64,000 nt of DNA, taken from the NCBI GenBank assembly GCA_945874155.1, contig CAMCFO010000006.1, forward strand, positions 1 to 64,000, in the 5' to 3' direction. Below are positions 45,068 to 56,100 of this stretch, in pieces. Position 1 is the first letter of the stretch. Every line of letters starts with the position of its first letter. The notes under the pieces are model-generated. The model ran no database searches. It was not told the DNA's origin and worked only from the letters and a program-made list of their open reading frames with translations. This DNA is from an uncultured Bacteroidales bacterium. GTDB taxonomy: Bacteria; Bacteroidota; Bacteroidia; Bacteroidales; UBA932. A program made the translations under genes and the position numbers.

Positions 45068-46147
45068 ATGGACAAGATAATAGGATTACAAAGTCTGAAC
45101 CTGCTGAGAGAAATGGTGACAGTTCCATCAGTTTCTTTTGAGGAAACAGCAGTAGCTGACCTGATAAGCAATCGTCTGTCTGCCTGGGGTGTTGTGCACG
45201 AAAGACTGCGCAACAACCTGGTAGCCGGGATGGAGAAAATGGACCCGGACAAAAAAACACTGGTCCTGGATGCCCATATAGACACTGTCCCAGTATGCCA
45301 GGGCTGGACCTGCAACCCCTTCGACCCGGACGGTCCCGACAACAACCAGCACATCATCTACGGTCTGGGTTCCAATGACGACGGGGGCTGCGTGGTGGCA
45401 ATGATAGCCGCCTACAGGCACTTCCTGAGCCGTGAACTGCCTTTCAACCTGATTCTGGCCCTTAGTTGCGAAGAAGAAAGAAGCGGAGAGAACGGTGCCC
45501 GATGGCTCTATGGTCCGGAAGGTCCTCTCCACCCCGAAATGGTAATCATAGGCGAACCCACAGGCCTGAAAGCAGCAACGAGCGAAAGGGGCCTGCTGGT
45601 AATCGATGCTGTGGCTGAAGGCAAAAGCGGCCACGCGGCCCGTAACGAAGGCATCAACGCCCTCTACATTGCCCTCGACGACATAGCGGCCATCCGTTCC
45701 CACAAATTCTCCAGAATCTCCCCCACAATGGGCGAGGTGCATAAGACCGTAACCATAATCCATTCAGGCACAACGCATAATGTAGTCCCGGACCGTTGCG
45801 AGTTCACCATAGACATACGCCCAACCGAAGTCTATACCTGTGCAGAAATATTGGACGAGCTGCAGAGTATCTGCAAAAGCCGTCTCAAGGCAAGAAACCT
45901 GAACAACCGTTCCAGCGCCACCCGCAGCGGCTCTCCCCTTTTCAAAGCCCTGGACGGACTCGGAATTGAAAAATTCTCCTCCCCCACCACTTCGGACTGG
46001 ATGCGCATAGACTCCGACTGCGTAAAAATCGGCCCGGGTGAATCCAGCCGTTCCCACAAAAGCGACGAATTCATCACGGTAGAGGAAGTGCAAAATGGAA
46101 TTGAAACATATATTAACCTCATAGGCGAACTCGCCAAACTATTTTAG
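45068..46147 (+). CDS. argE: Acyl-ornithine/citrulline deacylase, M20 family
   Basis: From ATG 45068 the enzyme is 359 residues. It has M20 metal sites: LDAHIDTVP (about 68-76), GLGSNDDGGC (about 102-111), the catalytic SCEEE (about 137-141) and a later HKSDEF. It removes the acyl group; in the transcarbamylase route of this phylum the substrate is N-acyl-citrulline. The longer open frame from 45026 starts in unrelated sequence. The stop is two bases before argH. Confidence 0.9.
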   Translation: MDKIIGLQSLNLLREMVTVPSVSFEETAVADLISNRLSAWGVVHERLRNNLVAGMEKMDPDKKTLVLDAHIDTVPVCQGWTCNPFDPDGPDNNQHIIYGLGSNDDGGCVVAMIAAYRHFLSRELPFNLILALSCEEERSGENGARWLYGPEGPLHPEMVIIGEPTGLKAATSERGLLVIDAVAEGKSGHAARNEGINALYIALDDIAAIRSHKFSRISPTMGEVHKTVTIIHSGTTHNVVPDRCEFTIDIRPTEVYTCAEILDELQSICKSRLKARNLNNRSSATRSGSPLFKALDGLGIEKFSSPTTSDWMRIDSDCVKIGPGESSRSHKSDEFITVEEVQNGIETYINLIGELAKLF

Positions 46148-46149
46148 CA

Positions 46150-47511
46150 ATGGCAACACTCTGGAACAAAGGCAAAAGCGCAACCCGTATAGTGGAAGAT
46201 TTCACGGTGGGAAAGGACAGGGAACTGGACCTGAGACTGGCAGTTTACGATGTGACCGGGTCTATGGCACACGTGAAAATGCTGGGCAAGACAGGTCTGC
46301 TCAGTGGGGATGAAACCGAAGTCCTCATTCAGGGACTCAAGGCTCTGGAAAACGAAATCAGGGCCGGACAATTCACGCTCGGAGAGGATGTGGAGGATAT
46401 TCATTCACAGGTCGAACTACTTCTTACACAGAGGCTTGGAGAGGTGGGCAAGAAGATTCATTCCGGACGCTCGCGCAACGACCAGGTGCTCGTGGACCTG
46501 AGACTGTTTTTCAGGGACGAACTGCTGAAACTGCGCGAAGAAACGCTTGAATTGTTCGACTTGCTCCAGAGCCTCAGCGGGAAATACAGTCAGGTGCTGC
46601 TGCCGGGCTATACCCACACCCAGATTGCAATGCCATCTTCCTTCGGAATGTGGTTCGGGGCCTACTCGGAAGCTCTTGTGGACAATATGTACGAGTGCGG
46701 AGGCTGCTGGAAAATCACCAACCGCAATCCTCTGGGCTCGGCTGCGGGCTACGGCAATTCCTTCCCTCTGGACAGGGAAATGACCACGGAACTGCTCGGC
46801 TTCGACTCCCCTGTCGTAAACAGCGTCGCGGCACAGTTGGGCAGAGGTGCAGGAGAAAGGTGCATTGCTTCCGCCATAGGGGGTATAGCACTGACTCTCA
46901 ATAAATTCGCCTCAGACTGCATAGCCTATATGTGTCCCAATTTCGGGTTCATCAAATTCCCGGACGAGCTCACTACAGGCTCCAGCATAATGCCTCACAA
47001 GAAGAATCCGGACGTTTGGGAAATCATCCGCGGCCGCTGCAATATGATACTGTCGGCCCAAAATACCGTGGCTATGATGTGCAGCAACACCATTCACGGA
47101 TACCACCGGGACTGGCAATTGCTCAAGGAGGTGATTTTTCCGGCTCTGGAATACACTCACCAGTGTCTGGAGATGACCTCTTATATGCTCAGGCATATTG
47201 AAATAAATGAACATATTCTGGACAATCCCATATATAAATATATGTTTACGGTGGAAGAGGTCAACCGCAGAACTCTCGCCGGGGTGCCTTTCAGGGATGC
47301 CTATAAGGAAGTGGGGATTGAGGTCAACGAGGGGCGCTTCCGTTACGGAGGCTCAGATGGGCGTTCGGAGACTGATGGCGGCGCTTCCCTCACGGTCAAA
47401 GACCTGAACCACACCCACCTCGGCAGCATAGGCAACTTGGCCAACGACAGAATCAAGACATTGATGGACGAAGCCTCAGCTTGGGGCAAAGGCAAAACCA
47501 GACTGATATGA
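46150..47511 (+). CDS. argH: Argininosuccinate lyase
   Basis: The 453-residue enzyme of the fumarase/aspartase superfamily carries the signature GSSIMPHKKNPDV (about 277-289), the SGRSRNDQV loop (about 107-115) and the TQIAMPSS stretch. It splits argininosuccinate into arginine and fumarate. Its TGA overlaps the carA ATG. Length is normal. Confidence 0.95.
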   Translation: MATLWNKGKSATRIVEDFTVGKDRELDLRLAVYDVTGSMAHVKMLGKTGLLSGDETEVLIQGLKALENEIRAGQFTLGEDVEDIHSQVELLLTQRLGEVGKKIHSGRSRNDQVLVDLRLFFRDELLKLREETLELFDLLQSLSGKYSQVLLPGYTHTQIAMPSSFGMWFGAYSEALVDNMYECGGCWKITNRNPLGSAAGYGNSFPLDREMTTELLGFDSPVVNSVAAQLGRGAGERCIASAIGGIALTLNKFASDCIAYMCPNFGFIKFPDELTTGSSIMPHKKNPDVWEIIRGRCNMILSAQNTVAMMCSNTIHGYHRDWQLLKEVIFPALEYTHQCLEMTSYMLRHIEINEHILDNPIYKYMFTVEEVNRRTLAGVPFRDAYKEVGIEVNEGRFRYGGSDGRSETDGGASLTVKDLNHTHLGSIGNLANDRIKTLMDEASAWGKGKTRLI

Positions 47512-48581
47512 TGAACAGAAAGAAAGCGAAACTCCTCCTGCAGAACGGCAGATGTTTCGAAGGCTACAGTTTCGGCTATGACGGGGCCACCTCCGGCGAA
47601 ATTGTCTTTTCCACAGCAATGGTAGGCTATCCGGAAAGCCTCACCGACCCTTCCTACTCGGGCCAGATACTCTGCGTAACCTATCCTCTTGTAGGCAATT
47701 ACGGTGTACCTCAGGAAGAATGGGACTCATTCGGCATAAGAACCACCTTCGAGTCTGACCGCATACAGGCCCGCGGACTCATCATTTCCGACTATAGCGA
47801 AACCTACAGCCACTATGATGCCCGCACAAGCCTGGAAGAATGGCTGAAAGAGGAAAAAGTTCCGGGAATATGCGGAGTGGACACAAGGGCTCTCACCCGT
47901 ATCATCAGGGATTCAGGTGCGATGCTCGGCAAAATAGTCCCGGAAGGTGCAGAAGAACCTCAGTGGTACAACCCTGACAATGAAAACCAGGTTGCCCTTG
48001 CCAGCTGCAACGAGCCGCGGGTCTATGGGGAAGGCGAAAAAACGGTGGTGCTGGTGGATTGCGGAGTGAAACACCGTATCCTGCACTGCCTTGCATCCAG
48101 AGGTGTGAAGGTGGTCCAGGTGCCTTGGGACTACGATTTCAACAGCCTCGAATGGGACGGACTTATGATTTCCAATGGTCCCGGAAACCCGAGCCTTTGC
48201 ACTGAGACGGTTGAAAATATACGCAAGGCATATAACGGGGACAAACCAATTTTCGGAATATGTATGGGCAATCAGCTGATGAGCCTTGCTGCCGGAGCTG
48301 CCACCTATAAGTTGAAATACGGACATAGAGGACACAATCAGCCGGTCAGGCTCTGCGGCAGCAACCACTGCTACATTACATCCCAGAATCACGGATTTGC
48401 TGTTGACACCCAGACACTTGACAAAGAATGGGAACCCCATTTCATCAACCTCAACGACGGGACCAACGAGGGCATACGCCATCGCAGCAAACCTTTCTTC
48501 AGCGTACAGTTCCATCCGGAGGCATCCAGCGGGCCTCTTGACACGGAGTTTTTGTTCGACAAATTCATTGAGCTTTTATAA
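47508..48581 (+). CDS. carA: Carbamoyl-phosphate synthase small (glutaminase) subunit
   Basis: The small subunit is 357 residues from ATG 47508 (a second ATG follows at 47511). The N-terminal CarA domain is followed by a class I glutamine amidotransferase with the catalytic cysteine in FGICMGNQ and the His/Glu pair in VQFHPEAS. It supplies ammonia to CarB. Its start overlaps the argH stop. An earlier in-frame codon at 47481 lies well inside argH and is rejected. Confidence 0.95.
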   Translation: MMNRKKAKLLLQNGRCFEGYSFGYDGATSGEIVFSTAMVGYPESLTDPSYSGQILCVTYPLVGNYGVPQEEWDSFGIRTTFESDRIQARGLIISDYSETYSHYDARTSLEEWLKEEKVPGICGVDTRALTRIIRDSGAMLGKIVPEGAEEPQWYNPDNENQVALASCNEPRVYGEGEKTVVLVDCGVKHRILHCLASRGVKVVQVPWDYDFNSLEWDGLMISNGPGNPSLCTETVENIRKAYNGDKPIFGICMGNQLMSLAAGAATYKLKYGHRGHNQPVRLCGSNHCYITSQNHGFAVDTQTLDKEWEPHFINLNDGTNEGIRHRSKPFFSVQFHPEASSGPLDTEFLFDKFIELL

Positions 48582-48601
48582 TTATTCCGACAAATATAAT
48601 T

Positions 48602-51600
48602 ATGGTGAAAAAAGTACTGGTGCTCGGATCCGGAGCCCTCAAAATAGGTGAAGCAGGAGAATTTGACTACAGCGGGGCACAGGCCCTGAAAGCCCTAAGG
48701 GAAGAAGGGGTGCAGACTGTGCTGCTGAATCCGAACATCGCCACGGTGCAGACTTCGGAAGGGGTGGCGGACAAGGTCTATTTCCTGCCCGTAACCCCGC
48801 AGTTCACAGAGCAGGTCATAAAGCAGGAACGTCCTGACGGCCTTTTGCTAGCATTCGGAGGACAGACCGCCCTCAACTGCGGAGTGGAACTTCATCGCAG
48901 CGGGGTTCTGGAAAAATACGGAGTGAAGGTGCTCGGCACTCCGGTACAGGCCATAATCGAGACTGAGGACCGGGAACTTTTCGTGCAGAAACTGGACGAA
49001 ATCGGAGTCAAGACCATCAAATCACACGCGGCATCCACCCCCGGAGAGGCAATGGAGGCAGCCAGGATGGTGGGCTTCCCGGTAATTGTGCGGGCCGCCT
49101 ATGCACTCGGAGGTTTGGGCTCAGGCTTCTGCGAAGATGAAGACCAGTTGCAGAAGACAGTGGCAAAAGCCTTCAACTTCTCTCCGCAGGTGCTGATTGA
49201 AAAATCCCTGAAAGGCTGGAAGGAAATCGAATACGAGGTGGTGCGCGACCGCTATGACAACTGCATCACTGTCTGCAATATGGAAAATTTCGACCCCCTC
49301 GGCATCCACACCGGAGAGAGCATAGTCGTGGCTCCATCCCAGACTCTGTCCAATCGGGAGTACCATTTCCTGCGAAAGAAAGCCATTGACATAGTGCGAC
49401 ATATAGGCATAGTGGGAGAATGTAACGTGCAATATGCCTTCAGCCCTGACGGGGATGACTACAGGGTAATAGAGGTGAACGCCAGACTGAGCCGTTCCTC
49501 CGCCCTTGCATCCAAGGCCACAGGCTATCCCCTCGCCTTCGTGGCTGCAAAACTCGCGCTCGGATATGGACTTTTCGAACTCAAGAATGCTGTCACCGGA
49601 AGCACTCCGGCCTTCTTCGAGCCTGCCCTGGACTATGTGGTCTGCAAAATTCCCCGCTGGGACCTGGGCAAATTCAAAGGAGTGTCCAGAGAATTGGGCT
49701 CCAGTATGAAGAGTGTGGGAGAGGTGATGGCCATAGGACGCTGTTTTGAAGAAGCCCTGCAGAAGGGATTGAGGATGATAGGTCAGGGAGCCAACGGCTT
49801 CGTTTGCAACAAGCCCTACAAGACAGAGGACTTGGATTACGCCCTGAGCAATCCTACAGATACGAGGATTTTCGCCATTGCGGCAGCTTTCGAGAGCGGT
49901 TACAGCATAGAGCGCATCAATGCCCTGACGCATATAGACAAATGGTTCCTCGACCGGCTTGCAAACATTGAAAGCTGCTACAGGCAGATGGAAGAGACCG
50001 GCAGTCTCGCTCAGATGTCCGCAGAAGACCTCAGGCGGGCAAAACAACTTGGCTTCTCAGATGTGCAGATTGGTCGGGTTTTCGGGGAGAAAGAACGGAC
50101 AGTCAGAGAGTTCCGCGAATCTATGGGCTTGCGTCCACATATACGCAGAATAGACACCCTCGCAGCCGAATTCCCTTCCGACACCAACTACCTCTATCTC
50201 ACCTACAATGCCGTGGAAGACGATTGCAGACCTGAAGGTGGAGCTGTTATTGTACTGGGCTCGGGTGCCTACAGAATAGGAAGTAGCGTGGAATTTGACT
50301 GGTGCGGGGTGAATGCCGTAGATACGGTACGCCGCTCAGGCAGGAAGGCGGTGATGATAAACTTCAATCCTGAAACCGTTTCCACCGATTTCGACTGCTG
50401 CGACCGGCTCTATTTCGACGAATTGAGTTTCGAGACCGTAATGGATATATGCGGCTTTGAAAAACCGGAGGGGGTAATCGTCAGCGTGGGAGGACAGATA
50501 CCTAACAATCTCGCCCTTCCTCTTGCTGAAGCCGGCATCCAGCTGATGGGTACGGGAGCCTCCGACATAGACAGGGCCGAGGACAGACGGAAGTTCTCCG
50601 CTATAGTGGACAAACTCGGCATAGACCAGCCGCGCTGGAGCGAATTAACTGATATGGAAGGGGTGCACAAGTTCATTTCCGAAGTGGGTTACCCGGTGCT
50701 GGTGAGGCCTTCCTATGTGCTTTCCGGAGCAGCTATGAATGTGTGCCACAGCGACTCCCAACTGAAGGAATTCCTGGACCTGGCAGTGGAGGTCTCGGAC
50801 GAGCATCCTGTAGTAATCAGCTCATTCATACAGAGATGCAAGGAAATTGAATGTGACGCCGTGGCTAACCGCGGGAAAGTCCTTTTCGCAGCCATATCGG
50901 AACATATTGAATTTGCAGGAGTGCATTCCGGAGATGCCACCATACAGTTCCCGGCGCGCCGCATCTACGCGGTGACTGCAGCCCGCATCCGCAAAGTTGC
51001 CTCAGCCATAGCCCGGGAATTGAACATCACCGGTCCTTTCAACATCCAGTTTCTTTCCAAGGGCGACTCCCTGAAAGTAATAGAGTGCAACCTGAGGGCC
51101 TCCAGAAGTTTCCCATTCGTGTCCAAAGTAATGGGAATCAATATGATAGAACTTGCTACAAAAGCAATGCTGGGGGAAAGTCCAGAGGCCGTGACTGCCG
51201 ATCCTTTTGCCCTCGAGTACACCGGAATCAAATGCTCCCAGTTCTCATTTTCAAGACTGAACCAGGCCGATCCGGTCTCAGGAGTGGACATGGCCTCCAC
51301 CGGCGAAGTGGGCTGCCTGGGAGACAGCACCGCAGAAGCCCTGCTCAAGGGTATGCTTTCCGTAGGCTACAGAATACCTAAGAAAGCCGTGCTGATTTCC
51401 TCGGGGGACGCTCTCCAGAAGGCAGACTTGCTCAATGCCTGCAAATTGCTGGTTAACAAGGGTTTGAAAATATATGCCACAGGAGGCACCTGGGCCTATC
51501 TCAAGGCCAACGGCATTGCAGCGGAGAAAGCTTTGTGGCCTGATGAGGCCGAAGCCCTGGAAGGCAGGTATTCCGAAGGCATACTGACAGGCGAAACGGC

Positions 51601-51862
51601 AGGCAAACCAGTAAACGAACCGGCCGGCGTAAGCCCTGCCACAGACCTGATAAGGCAGCACGAGGTGGACCTGGTGGTGAACATACCGAAAAACCTCTCA
51701 GCCAACGAATTGGAGAGAGGTTACAAAGTCCGCCGTGCAGCAGTGGATTTCAACGTCCCGCTGCTCACGGACAGCCGTCTTGCCGCAGCCTTCATCGATG
51801 CATTCTGCAACATTCCGGAATCCGGTTTGGCCATCAGGGCCCGGGACGGGTACGGGGAATAA
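48602..51862 (+). CDS. carB: Carbamoyl-phosphate synthase large subunit
   Basis: The 1086-residue protein has the two homologous ATP-grasp halves (about 1-550 and 555-935), each beginning with a VLGSGxxxIGxxxEFD motif, and a C-terminal allosteric MGS-like domain (about 940-1086) with LLNACKLLVNKGLKIYATGGT. It makes carbamoyl phosphate for ArgF' and for pyrimidines. It starts 20 bases after carA and ends the operon. I see no clear terminator directly after it. Confidence 0.95.
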   Translation: MVKKVLVLGSGALKIGEAGEFDYSGAQALKALREEGVQTVLLNPNIATVQTSEGVADKVYFLPVTPQFTEQVIKQERPDGLLLAFGGQTALNCGVELHRSGVLEKYGVKVLGTPVQAIIETEDRELFVQKLDEIGVKTIKSHAASTPGEAMEAARMVGFPVIVRAAYALGGLGSGFCEDEDQLQKTVAKAFNFSPQVLIEKSLKGWKEIEYEVVRDRYDNCITVCNMENFDPLGIHTGESIVVAPSQTLSNREYHFLRKKAIDIVRHIGIVGECNVQYAFSPDGDDYRVIEVNARLSRSSALASKATGYPLAFVAAKLALGYGLFELKNAVTGSTPAFFEPALDYVVCKIPRWDLGKFKGVSRELGSSMKSVGEVMAIGRCFEEALQKGLRMIGQGANGFVCNKPYKTEDLDYALSNPTDTRIFAIAAAFESGYSIERINALTHIDKWFLDRLANIESCYRQMEETGSLAQMSAEDLRRAKQLGFSDVQIGRVFGEKERTVREFRESMGLRPHIRRIDTLAAEFPSDTNYLYLTYNAVEDDCRPEGGAVIVLGSGAYRIGSSVEFDWCGVNAVDTVRRSGRKAVMINFNPETVSTDFDCCDRLYFDELSFETVMDICGFEKPEGVIVSVGGQIPNNLALPLAEAGIQLMGTGASDIDRAEDRRKFSAIVDKLGIDQPRWSELTDMEGVHKFISEVGYPVLVRPSYVLSGAAMNVCHSDSQLKEFLDLAVEVSDEHPVVISSFIQRCKEIECDAVANRGKVLFAAISEHIEFAGVHSGDATIQFPARRIYAVTAARIRKVASAIARELNITGPFNIQFLSKGDSLKVIECNLRASRSFPFVSKVMGINMIELATKAMLGESPEAVTADPFALEYTGIKCSQFSFSRLNQADPVSGVDMASTGEVGCLGDSTAEALLKGMLSVGYRIPKKAVLISSGDALQKADLLNACKLLVNKGLKIYATGGTWAYLKANGIAAEKALWPDEAEALEGRYSEGILTGETAGKPVNEPAGVSPATDLIRQHEVDLVVNIPKNLSANELERGYKVRRAAVDFNVPLLTDSRLAAAFIDAFCNIPESGLAIRARDGYGE

Positions 51863-51930
51863 CGAATTGCGAGGCACCATTTATAGGTTTCCGATTTCTG
51901 TAATGCATACCCGTTAAAAGGTCAATCATT

Positions 51931-51971
51931 ACTATTTTATCGTTATCATTTTATAGTAATCATAAAATAGT
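51931..51971. promoter_or_regulatory. Inverted repeat upstream of the AAA ATPase
   Basis: Ten-base perfect arms (ACTATTTTAT at 51931-51940 and ATAAAATAGT at 51962-51971) are 21 bases apart, and a third ATTTTAT copy sits between them (51948-51954). The right arm ends 13 bases before the -7 box, a typical place for an operator. Confidence 0.4.
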
Positions 51972-51983
51972 TATAAATTTTGT

Positions 51984-51991
51984 TACCTTTG
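51984..51991 (+). promoter_or_regulatory. -7 box (TACCTTTG) of the AAA ATPase gene
   Basis: TACCTTTG fits TAnnTTTG, 17 bases before the ATG at 52009. The same box, TACCTTTG, precedes the two accessory transcripts at 745 and 3189, while the metabolic operons here use other variants. Confidence 0.6.
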
Positions 51992-52008
51992 CACAAAATA
52001 CAAGAACT

Positions 52009-53145
52009 ATGAGAAATCCTTTTGTGACAAACGGATATGCAGGAGATGAATATTTCTGCGACAGAATTGCAGAAACCGCGGATTTGAGAGAGTTGCTCCG
52101 CAACGAGAACAACATTGCCATAATATCTCCGAGAAGACTTGGAAAAACAGAACTCATCAATCACCTTTTTGATTGCGATGAGTTCAGGAATGATTATCAT
52201 TGTTTTATTGTGGACATCTACGCATCCAAATCTATCAATGATCTGGTCAACCTGCTTGGTAAAGCTGTTCTGGACACACTCAGGCCTAAAGGAAAGGCGG
52301 TCTGGGAGAAGTTCCTGTCAGCAGTAAGTTCACTTCGACCTGAAATATCTTTTGACATCAACGGTCAACCGAGCTGGAGTGTAGGCTTCGGCGAAATCCG
52401 CAATCCGGCTGTGACTCTTGACGAAATATTTTCATATCTTCAAAATGCCGACAAGCCCTGTATAGTGGCGATAGATGAGTTCCAACAGATAACAAAATAT
52501 CAGGAACCCAATGTCGAAGCAACTATAAGGACTTATGTGCAGAAAACGACAAACGCCCATTTCATTTTTTCCGGAAGCCACAGACACTTGATGAACGGTA
52601 TTTTCACTTCCCCATCGAGGCCTTTTTACCAGAGCGTCGCAATAATAAACCTTAAGCCTATCGCTTTGGACAAGTACACGGAGTTCGCTACCGAAAAGTT
52701 TGAGATGGGAGGGAAAAGACTTGCAGCAGACGTTGTTCCTATTCTTTATGAACGGTTTGACGGAATAACAAGTTACATTCATCGTGTCCTGAACATACTG
52801 TACTCCCGAACCGAAGAGGGATGTCTGTGCGATGCCGCAAATATTGACAATGCTGTGGATTTTCTCGTGAAGATGTCATCGGACACATACGAAGCTCTTC
52901 TCTATCAGATGCCGTATAAGCAAAGGGATTTGCTGCTTGCCATTGCATCCGAAGGAAAAGCCTCCCAGATTCTTGGAGGCAGATTCATCAGAAAACATTC
53001 TCTGCTGTCCAGCAGCAGTGTAAGTGCAGCATTGAAGGGACTGCTTGACAAAGACTTCGTTACGGAAGATAACGGCACATATTCACTCTACGACAGATTT
53101 TTCACAATATGGCTTGAGAAGAAGGGCCTCATCGCAAAACGTTGA
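52009..53145 (+). CDS. Stand-alone AAA ATPase, archaeal-ATPase type
   Basis: This 378-residue ATPase has Walker A SPRRLGKTEL (about 40-49), Walker B CIVAIDEFQQI, a FSGSHRHLM sensor stretch and a C-terminal winged-helix-like part (about 295-378). It belongs to the archaeal-ATPase/STAND-like group that is widespread and mobile in Bacteroidota, with unknown function. It is not in the arginine operon: it has its own promoter and an upstream inverted repeat, and is more AT-rich than carB. It is convergent with the GH106 gene, 41 bases away. Confidence 0.75.
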   Translation: MRNPFVTNGYAGDEYFCDRIAETADLRELLRNENNIAIISPRRLGKTELINHLFDCDEFRNDYHCFIVDIYASKSINDLVNLLGKAVLDTLRPKGKAVWEKFLSAVSSLRPEISFDINGQPSWSVGFGEIRNPAVTLDEIFSYLQNADKPCIVAIDEFQQITKYQEPNVEATIRTYVQKTTNAHFIFSGSHRHLMNGIFTSPSRPFYQSVAIINLKPIALDKYTEFATEKFEMGGKRLAADVVPILYERFDGITSYIHRVLNILYSRTEEGCLCDAANIDNAVDFLVKMSSDTYEALLYQMPYKQRDLLLAIASEGKASQILGGRFIRKHSLLSSSSVSAALKGLLDKDFVTEDNGTYSLYDRFFTIWLEKKGLIAKR

Positions 53146-53186
53146 CCAAGTCATTCAAATGAATCTGCCAAAATCAGCAAAGGTGC

Positions 53187-56100
53187 TCATTTCGTAAAAA
53201 CTATAATAGGGCCGAGAAGACCGGAAGGAAGAAGACTATCATCCGGGCCGAAAAATTTCGCAGGTGTGAATGTAAGCCTTTCCGCTCCCGGCTGCTCGTC
53301 CCCTATCAGACGGTTCACCCAAAGATTCGTAACGCGTATTTCCAAGTCATTTTCACCTGCTCTTGCCATTTGGCCGATCTCGCATACAAACGGTTCCCTC
53401 CACAACACAGCGGCCCTTTCCCCATTGACATAGACCTCCGCCAGATTCTTCACGGAACCTAAATCAAGCATCAATTTTCCCTCCGACTCAGGCAAGGAGA
53501 CCTTCTTCCTGTAAACTGCAGTACCGGAAAAATACTTGACTCCAGGAATGTCCGATTCGGTGAATGAAACCAGATTGTCCATCTCTATGGATTCCGGTGC
53601 TCCCCTGCCCTGCTGGAACGCAACTTCCCAAGGACCGGTCACTTCAAAGAGTTCTTTCGTTTCTGATTCAGGAACTGTATATTCAGTCAAATCCGCCTTC
53701 CCGGAGAAAACAATGAAGAAAGCATCGTGCGGCATCATATCCACGCTCACATAAGTCCTTCCTTCTGCAATGCGGTATGTCACATCCGATATTTCCCCAC
53801 TTTCCGGATTCCAGCACTGCGGCTTTTTGCCTGAGACGCGGAAGGAAAGTTCCTCGGAAACCGGCTCCTCCGATTTGTTGGACAGCCAATATATTTGAGT
53901 ATTTCCAAGATTCCTATGGACAAAATCCACCGCCTCAGGGCCATCCACATCATTTGCGGAACAACACAGAGCCTCTTCTACTGAACCGAACACATTGGAG
54001 CGCCCCTGTCCCCAGATATTTCGGACAAGACGCGCGAATTCTTCAGCTGGATCGGAATTGCTTGCCATCTGCGTCGGTGCCTGACCGGCAATCTTCACTC
54101 CGTTCTCCACAAGTTCAGATAGTTTCCTCAAGACCTTGACAGACATAATGTCCGTATTGTTGCCCAAAACAAGCACTTCATAAGAGCTGCCCGATGGAGC
54201 CACAACTTTTCCGCGCCTTGAACTCAAATCCATAAGGCAACCGGGGCTCACATAGTCGTAAGCATATCCTTGAGGCAGGGCTGGAGGGGTGATTCCATAT
54301 TCGGCACATACAGCCGAGTCCTCACCATAGTAAACGAGGATATCACCCACGAACTGCCCCTGCTGGAGCAGGAACGATGTCCTGGCGATGTAATCAGTCC
54401 AGACACGGGCCAGATGCGCCCAGGTCTCGTGGCGGTTGAACCACTGGCCATAATGCAAGAGCCCCATTCCAGGGAATTTGTCATCCCTCGGCTGATGTGC
54501 CGACTCGTGAATCACTATCCGGTTGGCACCGGCAGCAAACTCCTGATCTATGGTAGGTTTGAGATTCTCGGGACAGAATGTATAGGCCCGCTTATGGTCT
54601 CCGGGAACAGTGAGCGATTCGCAGGCCACGAATTTCTGACCGTAAAGATGGGAAACAGATGCCGACTCACGAACATCCGCATCAGCCATATAGCCTTGAG
54701 TGCCAGTCGCGATTCTGAAAGGCACCCAGGTGGCCGACATCGGAATTTGCGCAGTCTTTTTGATATCCATTCCGTCCATTACGAATTCTTTTCCGTTCTC
54801 GTGGGCTTCAGTATATCGGCCGCGCATACCATAATCTTTAACTATGTCATTTAGCCTGCAATAGTTTTCTGCAAACAACTGCCCTATTGTCATCCTGTAG
54901 TCCCAGAGGAAGCGCTCCGTCTGTTCAGAATCCCCGATTATAACACCCGCAAGGGCCGGAAGCCACGGTTTCAGGTCGTAGCCGTTCCTCTGCAGGAAAC
55001 GCTCTGCCATTTTAGGCGTCCAGTTCTGCAACTGGGCCTCATAGCTGTCAGTAAGAAGGTACTGAATGCCGCGTTTGCCCATAATACCTCCGGATGCCTC
55101 CCTGTACATTTCCAGATAGTTACGGAAATATGCCATCCAGGCATCCGGATCGAGCTTGTCCACCTCCAAGCCCGTAGCCTCCGCAGGTGCCGGATGGTTC
55201 TGCTTTCCCGTGCAGGATGCCCCGAAACGATACACCATCCACTTGCCTTCAGGGGCATTCCATTCCAGTTTTCCGTCTCTGACAAATGCGGTCAAGTCAA
55301 CAGGCTCCGAAACACCTTCCGAATATGGGGTAGGAAAATCGTGAAGGTCTGCTGGAGATGTGAATGCAGCCTTCTCCGGAGCAAGCATCACGCGGTTCTG
55401 TGAGCATAGGTCATACTCATACACGGCCATCGCAAAAGGATAGCGAAGCCTGAAATGCTTTGCCGTCACACGGGGGAAGGAGACCACCTGATAGCTTACG
55501 GTATTGGACGGGATTCTCGCAATCTCTCTGAAATCCACACCGTCATCGCTTGCTTCGAGTACAACACTGGTGTCTGCCTTTTCATTTCTCCACCAGCATC
55601 TTTCCCTTTGATCAGCCACTGTTGCTGAACAGAAGGACTGAGGCTCATCGAAGCTGTACATAATCCAGGAGGCCGTTGTGCATGTTGACAAATCATCGTC
55701 CACCATATCTGCAAGTTTCACTTCAGCATCGGATGACACCCGGACCAGCCTTTCCTCAAGAGTCCTGTCTTCATCTTCAAGACGCACTGCAATAACGGCG
55801 ATATCTTCATACCAGTGAGCACCTTCTACTCCGTTGTTCCGGTTGAGAAAATTTCCGGGGACATTGTAGCCTTCGGGCAAGTCTATGGAAACGTGACTGC
55901 CGCCTTCAACCCGCATCTTGCGCCATACCACCTTTTTCATTGCATCCTCCGCATTTACCCAAGGGCCGCCTGTCGTGCTCCAGCCCGGTGAACTGGCTAT
56001 TGTGACTGGCATCCCGAGAGAGTCTGCAAGGGAGATAGCATAACGGAATGCATCCTTCCATCCCTCATCCATATATATCAGCCTCTTATCGACAATCTGC

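Noticed and set aside
49121..50047. A 308-codon open frame on the minus strand
   Set aside because: Antisense shadow of carB with no recognisable product.
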